Of a stretch of DNA of 64,000 nt, positions 52,578 to 61,445 are shown one piece after another. A program made the position numbers and the translations under genes. Origin of the DNA: Bacillus mycoides (GTDB lineage Bacteria > Bacillota > Bacilli > Bacillales > Bacillaceae_G); the NCBI RefSeq assembly GCF_001757995.1, contig NZ_LXLV01000064.1, forward strand, positions 62,001-126,000. The letters run 5' to 3'. Below the pieces are notes generated by a model. The model saw nothing but the letters and a program-made list of their open reading frames with translations, made no database searches and was not told the origin of the DNA. The stretch's first letter is position 1; each line of letters starts with the position of its first letter.

Positions 52578-53078
52578 TTAAGCAGCTTGCTTTTGACGTT
52601 TTTGAATTTTTGATCCTAGTACTTTTGGAATAACGAAGCCATCAATTCCAAGTTTTCCAGCATTCATACCAGAAACAAGAACGAACATAGATAAGATAAC
52701 CATTTCCGGATTCACACCAATTGACCCACTAAACATATAGGAAAAGTTCATTACAAGACCGAAAAAGACCGCTGTTTTTGTTAAACAGCCTACAATTAAA
52801 CCAATTCCGACTAAAATTTCTCCCCATGTTACAAGTGTATTAAATAAATCAACGTTTGGAATTGCAAAATCTTGTAAGAATGATGCCCACCAAGATTGAA
52901 CAGCTGGTTGTGCTCCTTTAGATTTTTCAATTGCACCTTGTAAATAACCAGTTGCATCGAAGCCTTTTCCTTGTAGTTTACCGATTCCAGCCATTACCCA
53001 TGTGTAACCAAGATACACTCGAATTATCGCTAATACAAAAGAAACTGCTTTGTTTTCTCTTAAAAATTGAATAATCAT
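52578..53078 (-). CDS. DoxX family membrane protein
   Basis: 166 residues with four membrane helices (about 12-33, 80-100, 104-122, 124-142). The DoxX pattern RVYLGYTWVMAGIGKL is near the N-terminus. B. subtilis relatives are CatD/YfiD-type; these proteins often work in redox or thiosulfate processes. Substrate unknown. AGGAGGAAGAT precedes the ATG. Monocistronic. Confidence 0.88.
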   Translation of the reverse strand: MIIQFLRENKAVSFVLAIIRVYLGYTWVMAGIGKLQGKGFDATGYLQGAIEKSKGAQPAVQSWWASFLQDFAIPNVDLFNTLVTWGEILVGIGLIVGCLTKTAVFFGLVMNFSYMFSGSIGVNPEMVILSMFVLVSGMNAGKLGIDGFVIPKVLGSKIQKRQKQAA

Positions 53079-53300
53079 ATCTTCCTCCTAAAGTTGTAAT
53101 TAAGTCAGTTACAGATAATATAATAACATTAGTTACTTACTTTTAAAATGTTAATTATGAATAATTTATGACATGCATACAAAACATTAAATACTAACGT
53201 ATATATAGTTACTTTTATTACCTGTAAAAACTTGAACATATCATACCACAGGTGATAATCATTTTCATTGAAAAAAGTGTAAAAAAACTGTGAGTTAAAT
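53079..53300. other. doxX upstream region
   Basis: About 220 bases of AT-rich DNA. It should hold the doxX promoter; no clear ORF or hairpin is seen. Confidence 0.4.
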
Positions 53301-53341
53301 GTGAAACACGTTTATTCGAATATAGAATAAACGTGTTTCAC
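53301..53341. terminator. Hairpin downstream of a gene remnant
   Basis: A perfect 17-bp inverted repeat with a 7-nt loop. It sits right after the last stop codon of the minus-strand remnant, so it is probably that gene's old terminator. T-runs are weak. Confidence 0.6.
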
Positions 53342-53342
53342 G

Positions 53343-53672
53343 CTATTTATATAATCGAAATGTATGTGTCCCCTCATCGGTTAATCTCGCTTCTTGAAAA
53401 GCCTCTTCTAACGTTTTTTATGGTTAATAAGCCCGTAAAATAAGCGTATTATAAACATAAGCGCTACATTTCCATCTACATAATCTATCGATCCAACATA
53501 TGATTTTACATCACTATGTAAAAAAGATTCTACTAGTTTCAACTCCCCAAAACTTATACCAACCATTTAAAATATGTGTAATATGCAATTTTGCATATTA
53601 CTTAATTTCCGCTACGCCAAAGTATACTCTCGGCTCATTTAAGTCGTACACATCTTCTCCTAACTCTTTCAT
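53343..53672 (-). pseudogene. Remnant of a short unrecognised gene
   Basis: GGAGGGGG and ATG at 53672 open MKELGEDVYDLNEPRVYFGV, but the frame stops after 24 codons. Further on, ESFLHSDVKSYVGSIDYVDG reads in one frame and then, after a shift, TLEEAFQEARLTDEGTHTF with a stop at 53343. The pieces look like one small protein broken by indels. It follows the histidine phosphatase gene by 15 nt. No family is recognised. Confidence 0.6.
53578..53601. repeat. Perfect 11-bp palindrome within the remnant
   Basis: GTAATATGCAA, TT, TTGCATATTAC. It contains the early stop codon of the remnant, so it may mark the disrupting event. Confidence 0.7.
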
Positions 53673-53687
53673 TACAAATTCCCCCTC

Positions 53688-54263
53688 CTATAAGTCCATT
53701 TCATACATACCCGTTTCTTTCAAAAAATCAGCTCTAGTTAAAGCGACTTTCTGTAAATATTGCCTATACGCTGTAATTGTTCCATCATGTGAAACGATAC
53801 AAATTTTTTCTGCTTTTAACTGATAGCACCAGTGCAGAAATTCATCTACTATTTGCTGAAATTCCATCTCCGAGATGATATTGACTCCCTCATTCCATAA
53901 CAATTCATTTGTACTTTCTTCTAATGAAAAATGTGGAAATAAATTTTTTATTATCTTTCGATCTAACAATTGATCGCACGGTAATGTTTTGGCGGATTCC
54001 CGATAAGGAAAAATACGCGGGGATATATATGGGTGAACAATTTTTTGACAAGCAACTTCCGCACTCCATATTGTCGCAGTTTGTAAAGTTCGAAGTGCAG
54101 GACTAGCGATTAATATATCCTTTTCTTGTAATGGTACATCGCGCTGAAGCAATTTTGCCTGCTTCTTTCCCACACCCGTCAATGACGGATTCACCGCTTG
54201 TAAACTTAATGGTAAATCTTTCGTATGCTCACCTTCACCATGCCGAACAAAGACAAGTTTCAT
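53688..54263 (-). CDS. Histidine phosphatase family protein
   Basis: 191 residues. The catalytic RHGEGEH is at about 7-13, with SPALRTLQTA for the substrate phosphate and VSHDGT holding the second His. Phosphoglycerate-mutase-like fold; substrate unknown. ATG 54263 begins MKLVFVRHG behind GAGAGGAAGAGGAGA; an upstream extension in frame has no family match. Confidence 0.88.
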   Translation of the reverse strand: MKLVFVRHGEGEHTKDLPLSLQAVNPSLTGVGKKQAKLLQRDVPLQEKDILIASPALRTLQTATIWSAEVACQKIVHPYISPRIFPYRESAKTLPCDQLLDRKIIKNLFPHFSLEESTNELLWNEGVNIISEMEFQQIVDEFLHWCYQLKAEKICIVSHDGTITAYRQYLQKVALTRADFLKETGMYEMDL

Positions 54264-54746
54264 TCTCCTCTTCCTCTCACTAGGAAATAGTCTCACATAT
54301 TTCTTCCCTATTTTTTTCTTTACTCCTGCTATTTTAAAAAGCAGGATGTAAAAAGTATTTGCCATCAATATTTGGAAAACATTACGATTATATATGTAAA
54401 ATACTTTTTACAAGAAGAGGAGGATTACAAATATGAAATGGATTATCTTCTTTATCGGAATGATCATATGGGGATACATAAATGGCTTTCTTAATAGTGA
54501 TAAAACTGCTAATCCTTGGATTACAGATGATGAGCGTGAAACAAAAATTAAGCAAAAAGCAATTATCGCAAGCTGGTCTGGTGTTTTCATATTTTGTATC
54601 ATTAACCTCTTAAACAAATGGTTAGGTTTAGGAACGAGCGATACATCACCTTACTTACCATATTCTGTCGCAACTATTTTAAAAGAAAATGTAGAGTTAC
54701 AAGTTTTACTTATATTATTCATTACAGCTTTTCCCGAACAAGAAAG

Positions 54747-54832
54747 CCCATCGCCTTTAGGCATGGGATGAAAGTGAGGTTGGATACGGAGTACCACTAA
54801 AAATCGCAAGGTTCGTGGTACTTTAAGTATCC
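54747..54832 (+). repeat. Left-end hairpins of the element
   Basis: 54747-54767 folds as CCCAT/ATGGG with an inner GCC/GGC around TTTA. 54782-54832 folds as GGATAC/GTATCC with an inner GTACCAC/GTGGTAC. Y1 transposases recognise such subterminal hairpins. Confidence 0.7.
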
Positions 54833-55056
54833 AAAGTATAGGTAGTTTCTTCGGAGTTTTATTGGAATCTTTCGAAAATAAATGATATAACTAGAATAAA
54901 TGATGATAGAAGAATATTTCAAAGTGTTTGAGAGGAAGATCTCCTCGTTTCATGCAGTTGTAAAGTTTATAAACACGTTCTGATTTTGTTATGATTGCTA
55001 GAAATGTATCAAATGAACACGATGTTGAAAATCAAAAAAACAAGGGGATGAAACGT

Positions 55057-56136
55057 ATGTCACAGACCCTAACAGTGAAAGTGAAATTGATTCCAACAAA
55101 AGGACAAATCTGTTTATTGGAACAAAGCAGTCAAGAATATATAAAAGTTATAAATACACTTGTATCGGAAATGGTGGAAGCAAAGAAAAGTACGAAAAAA
55201 AGCACAAAAGATATTGAAGCAAATATCCCAAGTGCAGTGAAAAATCAAGCGATTAAAGATGCGAAAAGTTTGTTTGCTACAAAAGTAAAGAAAAGCCATT
55301 ATAAAATCATCCCAATTCTAAAGAGACCTGTTTGTGTATGGAACAATCAAAATTATTCATTTGAACCTACTTATATTTCAATCCCATTTAAGGTAAATGG
55401 AAAGTCGACTCGTGTAAAAATCCGAGCTTTATTAAGTGATAAAAACAATCGTAATCTGAATCTGTTAAAACATAAATTAGGTACACTTCGCATCACAAAG
55501 AAATCGAATAAATGGATAGCCCAAATATCTGTCACACTTCCTATCAATAAAAGGACAGGAACGAAAATTTTAGGCGTAGACTTAGGTCTCAAGGTCCCTG
55601 CGGTAGCAATCACAGATGATGATAAGGTTCGTTTCTTTGGGAGTGGTAGGCACAATAAATATAAGAAGCGTAAGTTTCGTAGTGTTCGTAAGAAGTTAGG
55701 AAAAGACAAAAAGGTGAAAGCCATTCGGCGAATGGATGATAAAGAGCAAAGATGGATGCAAGATAAAGATCACAAAATAAGTCGTGAGATTATTAATTTT
55801 GCGATTGCAAATCATATTTCTGTCATTCGATTAGAACAACTAACGAATATAAGACAGACGGCAAGAACAAGCCGTAAAAACGAAAAAAACCTACACACTT
55901 GGTCATTCTATCGTTTGTCACAATTTATTTCGTATAAAGCAATGATAGCTGGTATTCAGATTGAATATGTGAATCCAGCTTATACAAGTCAAAGTTGTCC
56001 GAAATGTGCTAAAAAGAATAAGGCTCAAGATAGAAAATATAAGTGTCCATGTGGGTTTAAGACACATCGTGATATCGTTGGAGCGATGAATATTCGCTGC
56101 GCAACTGTGATTGATGGTAACAGTCAATCAGCCTAA
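55057..56136 (+). CDS. tnpB: TnpB RNA-guided nuclease
   Basis: 359 residues. The N-terminal OrfB helix-turn-helix and wedge region is followed by a split RuvC nuclease with D175 (GVDLGLK), E260 (RLEQL) and D339 (HRDIVGAMN), all intact. The zinc ribbon CPKC...CPCG (C314, C317, C330, C332) lies before the last Asp. TnpB cuts DNA next to a TAM using an RNA from the element's right end. ATG 55057 lies 9 nt after AAGGGG; codons back to 54991 are in frame but lack a site. Confidence 0.94.
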   Translation: MSQTLTVKVKLIPTKGQICLLEQSSQEYIKVINTLVSEMVEAKKSTKKSTKDIEANIPSAVKNQAIKDAKSLFATKVKKSHYKIIPILKRPVCVWNNQNYSFEPTYISIPFKVNGKSTRVKIRALLSDKNNRNLNLLKHKLGTLRITKKSNKWIAQISVTLPINKRTGTKILGVDLGLKVPAVAITDDDKVRFFGSGRHNKYKKRKFRSVRKKLGKDKKVKAIRRMDDKEQRWMQDKDHKISREIINFAIANHISVIRLEQLTNIRQTARTSRKNEKNLHTWSFYRLSQFISYKAMIAGIQIEYVNPAYTSQSCPKCAKKNKAQDRKYKCPCGFKTHRDIVGAMNIRCATVIDGNSQSA

Positions 56137-56307
56137 GCACCTTTATGGTCTGGTTTAGGAGGGGCAATGAGATGCCCTTATCTTGAAGGCTGTTCAAAGC
56201 AGAAATGGATTGCGAACGCTTAGTCATTCAAGAATCCCACCCGTAAATCCGTAAGGATTCGGGCTTGCGACTTTAGTCGTGGGAGTCTCAAGTATGGACT
56301 ATTTTAC
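56137..56307 (+). ncRNA. Predicted omega RNA scaffold and guide
   Basis: The right-end segment 56137-56291 folds into several hairpins (56162-56177; CCCG/CGGG with ATCC/GGAT at 56240-56263; CGAC/GTCG around TTTA at 56268-56279). In TnpB systems this RNA runs past the element end, so the guide should be about 16 nt from 56292. Limits of the 5' end are inferred. Confidence 0.65.
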
Positions 56308-56409
56308 TTATACTACCGAAGAAAACTAAGCGCTTAACTTTTATCTCATGATTATCCTCCTAAATGGTTATAGTAACTAGGACGCAATGAAAAAAGGAGA
56401 GATATAAAA

Positions 56410-56532
56410 ATGAGTAACTCAAATGACTTTTTAGATACATTACATGAAAAACAAGCAAAAGATGAACAAAATAGAAAGCGCCAAGGGAACGGAAACCCTG
56501 CGAAAAAAAAGCCAAATAAAACACATAAATAA
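56410..56532 (+). CDS. DUF4023 family small protein
   Basis: 40 residues, MSNSNDFLDTLHEKQAKDEQ then RKRQGNGNPAKKKPNKTHK: hydrophilic, with the family's RQGNGNP core. AAAAAGGAGAGATATAAAA precedes the ATG and a terminator follows. Common in B. cereus-group genomes; function unknown. Confidence 0.75.
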   Translation: MSNSNDFLDTLHEKQAKDEQNRKRQGNGNPAKKKPNKTHK

Positions 56533-56540
56533 CATTGAAA

Positions 56541-56577
56541 AACCTGCCTAAAAATTATATTTTAGGCAGGTTTTTTT
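56541..56577. terminator. Bidirectional terminator
   Basis: AACCTGCCTAAA, 8-nt loop, TTTAGGCAGGTT, then T6. Between convergent genes. Confidence 0.92.
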
Positions 56578-57814
56578 ACTTGTCTTTAACCGAAACGACA
56601 TCTTCCCAATTCCATTTCTCATAATACCACTCTGGCACATCTATATTTTCAATCCACTTCTTTTCATATTTCCCATCGCTATGAGCAAGCCATACATCAG
56701 CTTTCTTACGATTTGAACGGAGCCACATTAATTGGTTGCTCTTCTTAATAAAAATAGGGTTATAATCGCCTTGGCTATTTGATGGCTTTGTAATTTGATT
56801 TTGTTCATCGTTTATACTATTTACTTCATATAAAGATGGTAGTGGTCTTTTTTCTAGAGGGACCGATAGCTCTGCTTCCTTTGCCCTTGAAACGATAATT
56901 ACATTATCGTTCTTCCATGTGAAATCCCAATCAACATAGCCTTTTGGAGTAAATGTATTTTGCTGGAGAGCCGGCAATTCTTTCACTTTTAAATGTTTAT
57001 TCTCTAATGCAACTCTCCCGCTTCCTTCAATATAGGCTAATATATTTTTTGATGGCGCCCATTTGAACCATTGTGTGTTTAATAACATTTGATCTACTGT
57101 TTCAAAACGACTGCCGTCTGATCGAATTAAGCAAAGTGTATTACTATCCGCTGACAAAGAAGCTGTTGGTACTGCCAAAAACGAAATCCACTTTTGATCT
57201 GGCGACCACTTAAATCCACTTCCAACTAATGCTAAAAAGTCATCATGCTCATTCGGTAGTGCATATAAATGTTTCATCTTATGAGGATTCATATTTGCAT
57301 CCTTTTGTATTTCATATAACTGGGCACCTGTCCATCCTGTTGGAAGCAAGTACGCTTCTGATGATACAAGAAACTTCTTACCATCAGGATACCATGCATA
57401 GTCACCTACACCATTGGCTACATTTTCAAAATCTGCTTTCTTTTTTTCAACATCAAATATATTTAATGTACGTGCAAATACAAATGCAATTACATTCTCT
57501 GTTGGTGACCATTGATAATTCGATGCTTCTGGTTGAATTGGTGTAACTTTCTTTCCATCTTTCAGCCGATACAGTTCCAAATGATTTCGCTTCTTTCCTT
57601 TTGCATATGCAAGCCATTCTCCATTATGTGACCATTTCGGCCCTGCTATGTACTCTCCTTTTGTAATTTGTTTTTCTTTCTCACCGACTTTAATCCATAG
57701 ATTATGATTACGAATAAAGGCAACTTTTACTCCATTGTTTTCTGCGCTAGTAATAGAACTTAAACAGAAAAAAAGGCACAGAATCACGATTCCACTTACT
57801 ATAAACCTTTTCAT
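56576..57814 (-). CDS. Secreted TolB-like beta-propeller protein
   Basis: 412 residues. Signal peptide at 1-24 (FIVSGIVILCLFFCLSSITSAE), then repeating WD40-like PD40 blades: GPKWSHNGEWLAYAKG, NYQWSPTENVIAFVFA, YAWYPDGKKFLVSS, FKWSPDQKWISFLA, FKWAPSKNILAYIEG. A scaffold or binding role is likely; ligand unknown. GGGGGTGCTAT precedes the ATG. Divergent from the Vpr-like gene. Confidence 0.85.
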   Translation of the reverse strand: MKRFIVSGIVILCLFFCLSSITSAENNGVKVAFIRNHNLWIKVGEKEKQITKGEYIAGPKWSHNGEWLAYAKGKKRNHLELYRLKDGKKVTPIQPEASNYQWSPTENVIAFVFARTLNIFDVEKKKADFENVANGVGDYAWYPDGKKFLVSSEAYLLPTGWTGAQLYEIQKDANMNPHKMKHLYALPNEHDDFLALVGSGFKWSPDQKWISFLAVPTASLSADSNTLCLIRSDGSRFETVDQMLLNTQWFKWAPSKNILAYIEGSGRVALENKHLKVKELPALQQNTFTPKGYVDWDFTWKNDNVIIVSRAKEAELSVPLEKRPLPSLYEVNSINDEQNQITKPSNSQGDYNPIFIKKSNQLMWLRSNRKKADVWLAHSDGKYEKKWIENIDVPEWYYEKWNWEDVVSVKDK

Positions 57815-58042
57815 ATAGCACCCCCATTTTCCCCTTTAGCATTCCTCATATTCCGCTTACTATATGCAATTTTAGCCATTCGACATAATCCCCAAAAATT
57901 TCCCAAGAAATTTTCAATTCAAAGAGGATTGGTATGAATTATGTCGAAAGTATAGTTTAGCCAACATTCATTTTTATATTTAATGACAAAAATGTAAGAT
58001 AACTCTTCTGAATATTGGCACTTTTTATTAGGGGGAGTTTCA

Positions 58043-60790
58043 ATGAAAAAAACTACATCTACACTATTAAGTATGGCGCTCGTCTTTTCGAGTTTTGGAG
58101 CATTAAGCGCCCATGCTGAATCACTGCAAAAAGAGAAGCAATTTAGTCCACAGTTAAAAGCGAATATTGAACAATGGGGAGAAAATAAAATCGCGCAAAA
58201 TGTTGAAACAAAAACATCAAAAGAAATTTCAGTCATTGTAGAATTGCAACATGCTCCACTCACTTCACAAAGTAACATTCAGCATGCTCCAGATCTAAAA
58301 AATAGCAATGTGCAATCATACCATGCGCAACTAAAAAAGGCACAAGAGGATACAACAAAAAAAATTAAAGATAAAGCACCGAAGGCAACGATAAAAGAAA
58401 CGTATAGTACATTATTTTCCGGGTTTTCTATTTCTATCCCAGGAGATCAAATTGCTGCTTTAGCTTCTTTACCTGAAGTAAAAGCAATTTATCCGAACTT
58501 AACATATAAGTTACATGAAACATCAAAAAGCCCAGCGGATCAAGAAACACCATATGTTGGCGGCCCTACAGTTGGTGCACCTGAAGCTTGGAATTTAAAA
58601 GATCCAACTGGCAAACCTCTTGATGGAAAAGGAATGAAAGTCGCTATTATCGATTCAGGTGTCGACTATACTCATCCTGATTTACAAGCAAATTATATCG
58701 GTGGCTATGATACAGTCGATGAAGATAATGATCCGATGGATGGAAACGTCCACGGTACCCATGTTGCTGGAATTATTGCTGGTAACGGAAAAATAAAGGG
58801 GATTGCTCCGAATGCTTCTATACTCGCTTACCGTGTCATGAATGATGGTGGTACTGGTACGACCGATGATATTATTCAAGGTATTGAGCGCGCGATTCAA
58901 GATGGTGCCGATGTTTTAAATCTATCTCTTGGTCAAGATTTGAATGTACCTGATCAACCTGTAACAATGACGCTAGAACGCGCAGCAAAGCTTGGTGTTA
59001 CTGCGGTCGTCTCAAATGGAAATGATGGACCAAAACCTTGGTCTGTTGACGCTCCTGGTAACGCAAGTAGTGTCATCTCTGTTGGAGCATCTACAGTTTC
59101 TATCCCATTTCCAACATTCCAAGTAGCTGGTTCCAATAAACCTTACCAAGGATTACCGTTATCAAAATCAGATTTCCAAGTAGGAAACGATGCTCAGCTT
59201 GTATATGTCGGCTACGGTAATCCAAGTGATTATGCTAAACAAGATGTAAAAGGTAAGTTCGCCCTTGTCTTACAAGGAACTTCAAGCACGTTAGTAAAAG
59301 CAGAACAAGCGAAACAAGCTGGCGCTCTCGGCGTGCTACTAATTTCTAACGAAAAAGAAATTAATATTATGCCAGAATATTTTGGACGTGAAGATGTAGC
59401 TCTTCCAGTTATGCAACTATCCAATACGAATGGTGAAGAGTTGAAAAATTTAATTACAAAACGAAAGAAAAATATAAAAATTGGACAACCAAACCAAACA
59501 GAGCTTATTGGTAACTTTAGTTCAAGGGGACCATCACAAGGAAGTTGGCTTATAAAGCCGGATGTTGTTGCACCTGGCGTACAAATTACAAGTACAGTGC
59601 CAAGAGGTGGCTATGAATCTCACAATGGGACAAGTATGGCTGCGCCGCAAGTAACGGGAGCTGTTGCCCTGCTGCGTCAAATGCATCCTGATTGGACGAC
59701 AGAACAATTAAAAGCAGCTCTTGCCAACACTGCAAAAACATTAAAGGATGTCAATGAAAATACATATCCTGTCATGGCACAAGGATCTGGTTTAATTAAC
59801 ATTCCAAAAGCAGCAAAAGCAGATGCATTAGTGAAACCAAACAATGTAAGTTTCGGTCTTATTAAACCTAATAGCGGTAAAGTAAAGTTAACACAAAATA
59901 TTACGTTACAAAATCTTTCTAACAAAAAGAAAAACTTTTCAACTCGCATTGAATTACTAGATACAAAAACAAAAGTCCAGACTTCTTTCCCTTCTTCTAT
60001 TAGTATGAAACCTAATAGTAACATCGAAAAGCCTTTTACTATTACTGTAGATAGCTCCTTACCACAAGGTGTATATACGGGAAATCTATACGTAAAAGAG
60101 CAAGGGAAGACTGAAGAAATGCGTATTCCATTTACATTTAGCATTGATCCGAAAGAATACAAACGTATTGATGGCCTTGAAATCGTTAATTCTACTTTCA
60201 GTCCAAATAATGACCGAATACTAGATGACAACCTTATCAATTACTATTTAGTTACACCAGTTGAAGATGTAACGTTTCATGCTAATTTGATTACGAAAGA
60301 CCGAGTAACATATCAAGGAATCGTTTATCAAGGAAAAAATGAAACACCAGGTTATAAATCTTTCAAATGGAATGGCACGAAAACTGATGGATCCCCTCTA
60401 CCTGATGGCTTATACCAAATTGAAGCTGTCGCTTCTAATTCTGGAGGAGAAACAAAACAAACGGGAGCTGTGTTCGTCGACCGCACTGCACCGAAATTAT
60501 CACCTGAAGTAGATCAAGAAAACCTTGTAATTAGAGGGAAAGTAGATGATATACTTTTAGATTGGATGACAGAATCCGGATGGGTTGCTCCAGGACATCC
60601 AGTAACGATACAGTATGAAATTAATGGAAATGGCGTATGGGAAAATGCCTTCTTGAACCATTGGGAGAAAAACTTTGAAATTTATTTCGATCGCAATCAA
60701 TTACAACAAGGGAAAAATACAATCCACATTGTAGCAACTGATGCAGCCGGAAATACTTCTAATTTAAACGTCGATTTAGAAGTGAAATAA
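58043..60790 (+). CDS. vpr: Vpr-like secreted serine protease (S8)
   Basis: 915 residues. Signal peptide at 1-26, I9 propeptide at about 60-160, subtilisin domain with catalytic D204 (IIDSGVDYTHPDL), H240 (VHGTHVAGI) and S531 (NGTSMAAPQ). A PA domain is inserted at about 370-475. The C-terminal part contains a beta domain and a FlgD-like repeat (FKWNGTKTDGSPLPDGLYQIE) with no cell-wall anchor. Matches B. subtilis Vpr in layout. GGGGGAGTTTCA precedes the ATG. Confidence 0.93.
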   Translation: MKKTTSTLLSMALVFSSFGALSAHAESLQKEKQFSPQLKANIEQWGENKIAQNVETKTSKEISVIVELQHAPLTSQSNIQHAPDLKNSNVQSYHAQLKKAQEDTTKKIKDKAPKATIKETYSTLFSGFSISIPGDQIAALASLPEVKAIYPNLTYKLHETSKSPADQETPYVGGPTVGAPEAWNLKDPTGKPLDGKGMKVAIIDSGVDYTHPDLQANYIGGYDTVDEDNDPMDGNVHGTHVAGIIAGNGKIKGIAPNASILAYRVMNDGGTGTTDDIIQGIERAIQDGADVLNLSLGQDLNVPDQPVTMTLERAAKLGVTAVVSNGNDGPKPWSVDAPGNASSVISVGASTVSIPFPTFQVAGSNKPYQGLPLSKSDFQVGNDAQLVYVGYGNPSDYAKQDVKGKFALVLQGTSSTLVKAEQAKQAGALGVLLISNEKEINIMPEYFGREDVALPVMQLSNTNGEELKNLITKRKKNIKIGQPNQTELIGNFSSRGPSQGSWLIKPDVVAPGVQITSTVPRGGYESHNGTSMAAPQVTGAVALLRQMHPDWTTEQLKAALANTAKTLKDVNENTYPVMAQGSGLINIPKAAKADALVKPNNVSFGLIKPNSGKVKLTQNITLQNLSNKKKNFSTRIELLDTKTKVQTSFPSSISMKPNSNIEKPFTITVDSSLPQGVYTGNLYVKEQGKTEEMRIPFTFSIDPKEYKRIDGLEIVNSTFSPNNDRILDDNLINYYLVTPVEDVTFHANLITKDRVTYQGIVYQGKNETPGYKSFKWNGTKTDGSPLPDGLYQIEAVASNSGGETKQTGAVFVDRTAPKLSPEVDQENLVIRGKVDDILLDWMTESGWVAPGHPVTIQYEINGNGVWENAFLNHWEKNFEIYFDRNQLQQGKNTIHIVATDAAGNTSNLNVDLEVK

Positions 60791-60801
60791 TAAAATTATT
60801 G

Positions 60802-60831
60802 TTGACAAACTTTTAATTATAGTTTTATAAT
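60802..60831 (+). promoter_or_regulatory. Promoter of the T-box/phenylalanine hydroxylase unit
   Basis: TTGACA (60802-60807), 18 nt, TATAAT (60826-60831): both hexamers are perfect. Confidence 0.85.
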
Positions 60832-60869
60832 ACAAAACATAGTTTAGTTGAACGAATTATATATCGGCT

Positions 60870-61114
60870 TTGAAGGAATACTAGTAGCGACTTATATCCC
60901 TGTCTCAGAGAACTGATGGTTGGTGCGAATCAGTACATATACAAGCGTGAATTACAATTCTGGAGCTTCTTTCCCGTAGTGCACATGATGCATGAAGAGA
61001 AGGACGGATCTTTCCGTTATCTTAAAGTGAGTGGTAAACAATTTTTCTGTTTACAAATAGGGTGGTACCGCGATTTTTATCGTCCCTATCGGATTTTCCG
61101 ATAGGGGCTTTTTT
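60870..61114 (+). promoter_or_regulatory. T-box riboswitch 1
   Basis: Stem I contains the distal AGAGAACTGATGGTTGGTGC pattern (from 60907) and a specifier region GAATTACAATTCTGGAGC, with TAC at 60953-60955 the likely Tyr codon. The antiterminator core AGGGTGGTACCGCG is at 61059-61072. The terminator stem (61084-61092 with 61098-61106) is followed by T6. Uncharged tRNA would favour the antiterminator. Confidence 0.93.
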
Positions 61115-61144
61115 GCGTCCTTCCCTTTTTATACAACTTCATAT

Positions 61145-61393
61145 ATACGCGTTGAAAGAATCGCAGTAGTATATTATATCCCTGTTACAGAGAGCTAGTG
61201 GTCGCTGGAAATTAGCACATATATAAGTACGAATTACAATTCTGGAGCTTCTTTTTCGTAGTGCTTGTACGCATGAAGGAAAAGACGGAGTTTTTCCGTT
61301 ATCATTATTGAGATGTAAGTGTATTTTCACTTACAAATAGGGTGGTACCGCGATTCTTTCGCCCCTATCGGATTTTCCGATAGGGGCTTTTTC
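61145..61393 (+). promoter_or_regulatory. T-box riboswitch 2 (tandem)
   Basis: Same layout as the first: AGAGAGCTAGTGGTCGCTGG distal stem, an identical specifier segment with TAC at 61235-61237, AGGGTGGTACCGCG at 61339-61352, and a terminator stem 61361-61371 with 61377-61387 plus T5. The specifier and terminator are nearly identical to copy 1, suggesting duplication. No separate promoter is visible between them. Confidence 0.93.
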
Positions 61394-61445
61394 TATTTCT
61401 CACACAAACAGTTATTAAATAATTCCGAATCTTATGATAAAATTT

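Larger units (their letters stand above)
54726..56291 (+). mobile_element. IS200/IS605-family element carrying only tnpB
   Basis: 1566 bp. It follows TTAC (54722-54725) and ends in TCAA (56288-56291), the IS608-type cleavage sites; no target duplication. Subterminal hairpins occur at the left (CCCAT...ATGGG, 54747-54767; a larger stem 54782-54832) and right ends. No tnpA Y1 transposase is present, so movement needs one in trans. Boundaries are confirmed by the restored reading frame of the interrupted gene. Confidence 0.93.
54433..56337 (+). pseudogene. Small membrane protein gene interrupted by the TnpB element
   Basis: The 5' part (54433-54725) codes MKWIIFFIGMIIWGYINGF and a second helix near 48-62. 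Joining it across the IS to 56292 continues ITYGLFYLYYRRKLSA and TAA (56335-56337), giving a 112-residue, three-helix protein. With the IS present, the frame reads 14 IS-derived codons to a stop at 54771. AAGAGGAGGATTACAAAT precedes the ATG. Family not recognised. Confidence 0.85.

Noticed and set aside
60916-61104. 62-codon plus-strand ORF in the first T-box
   Set aside because: It lies wholly within the riboswitch structure and terminator.
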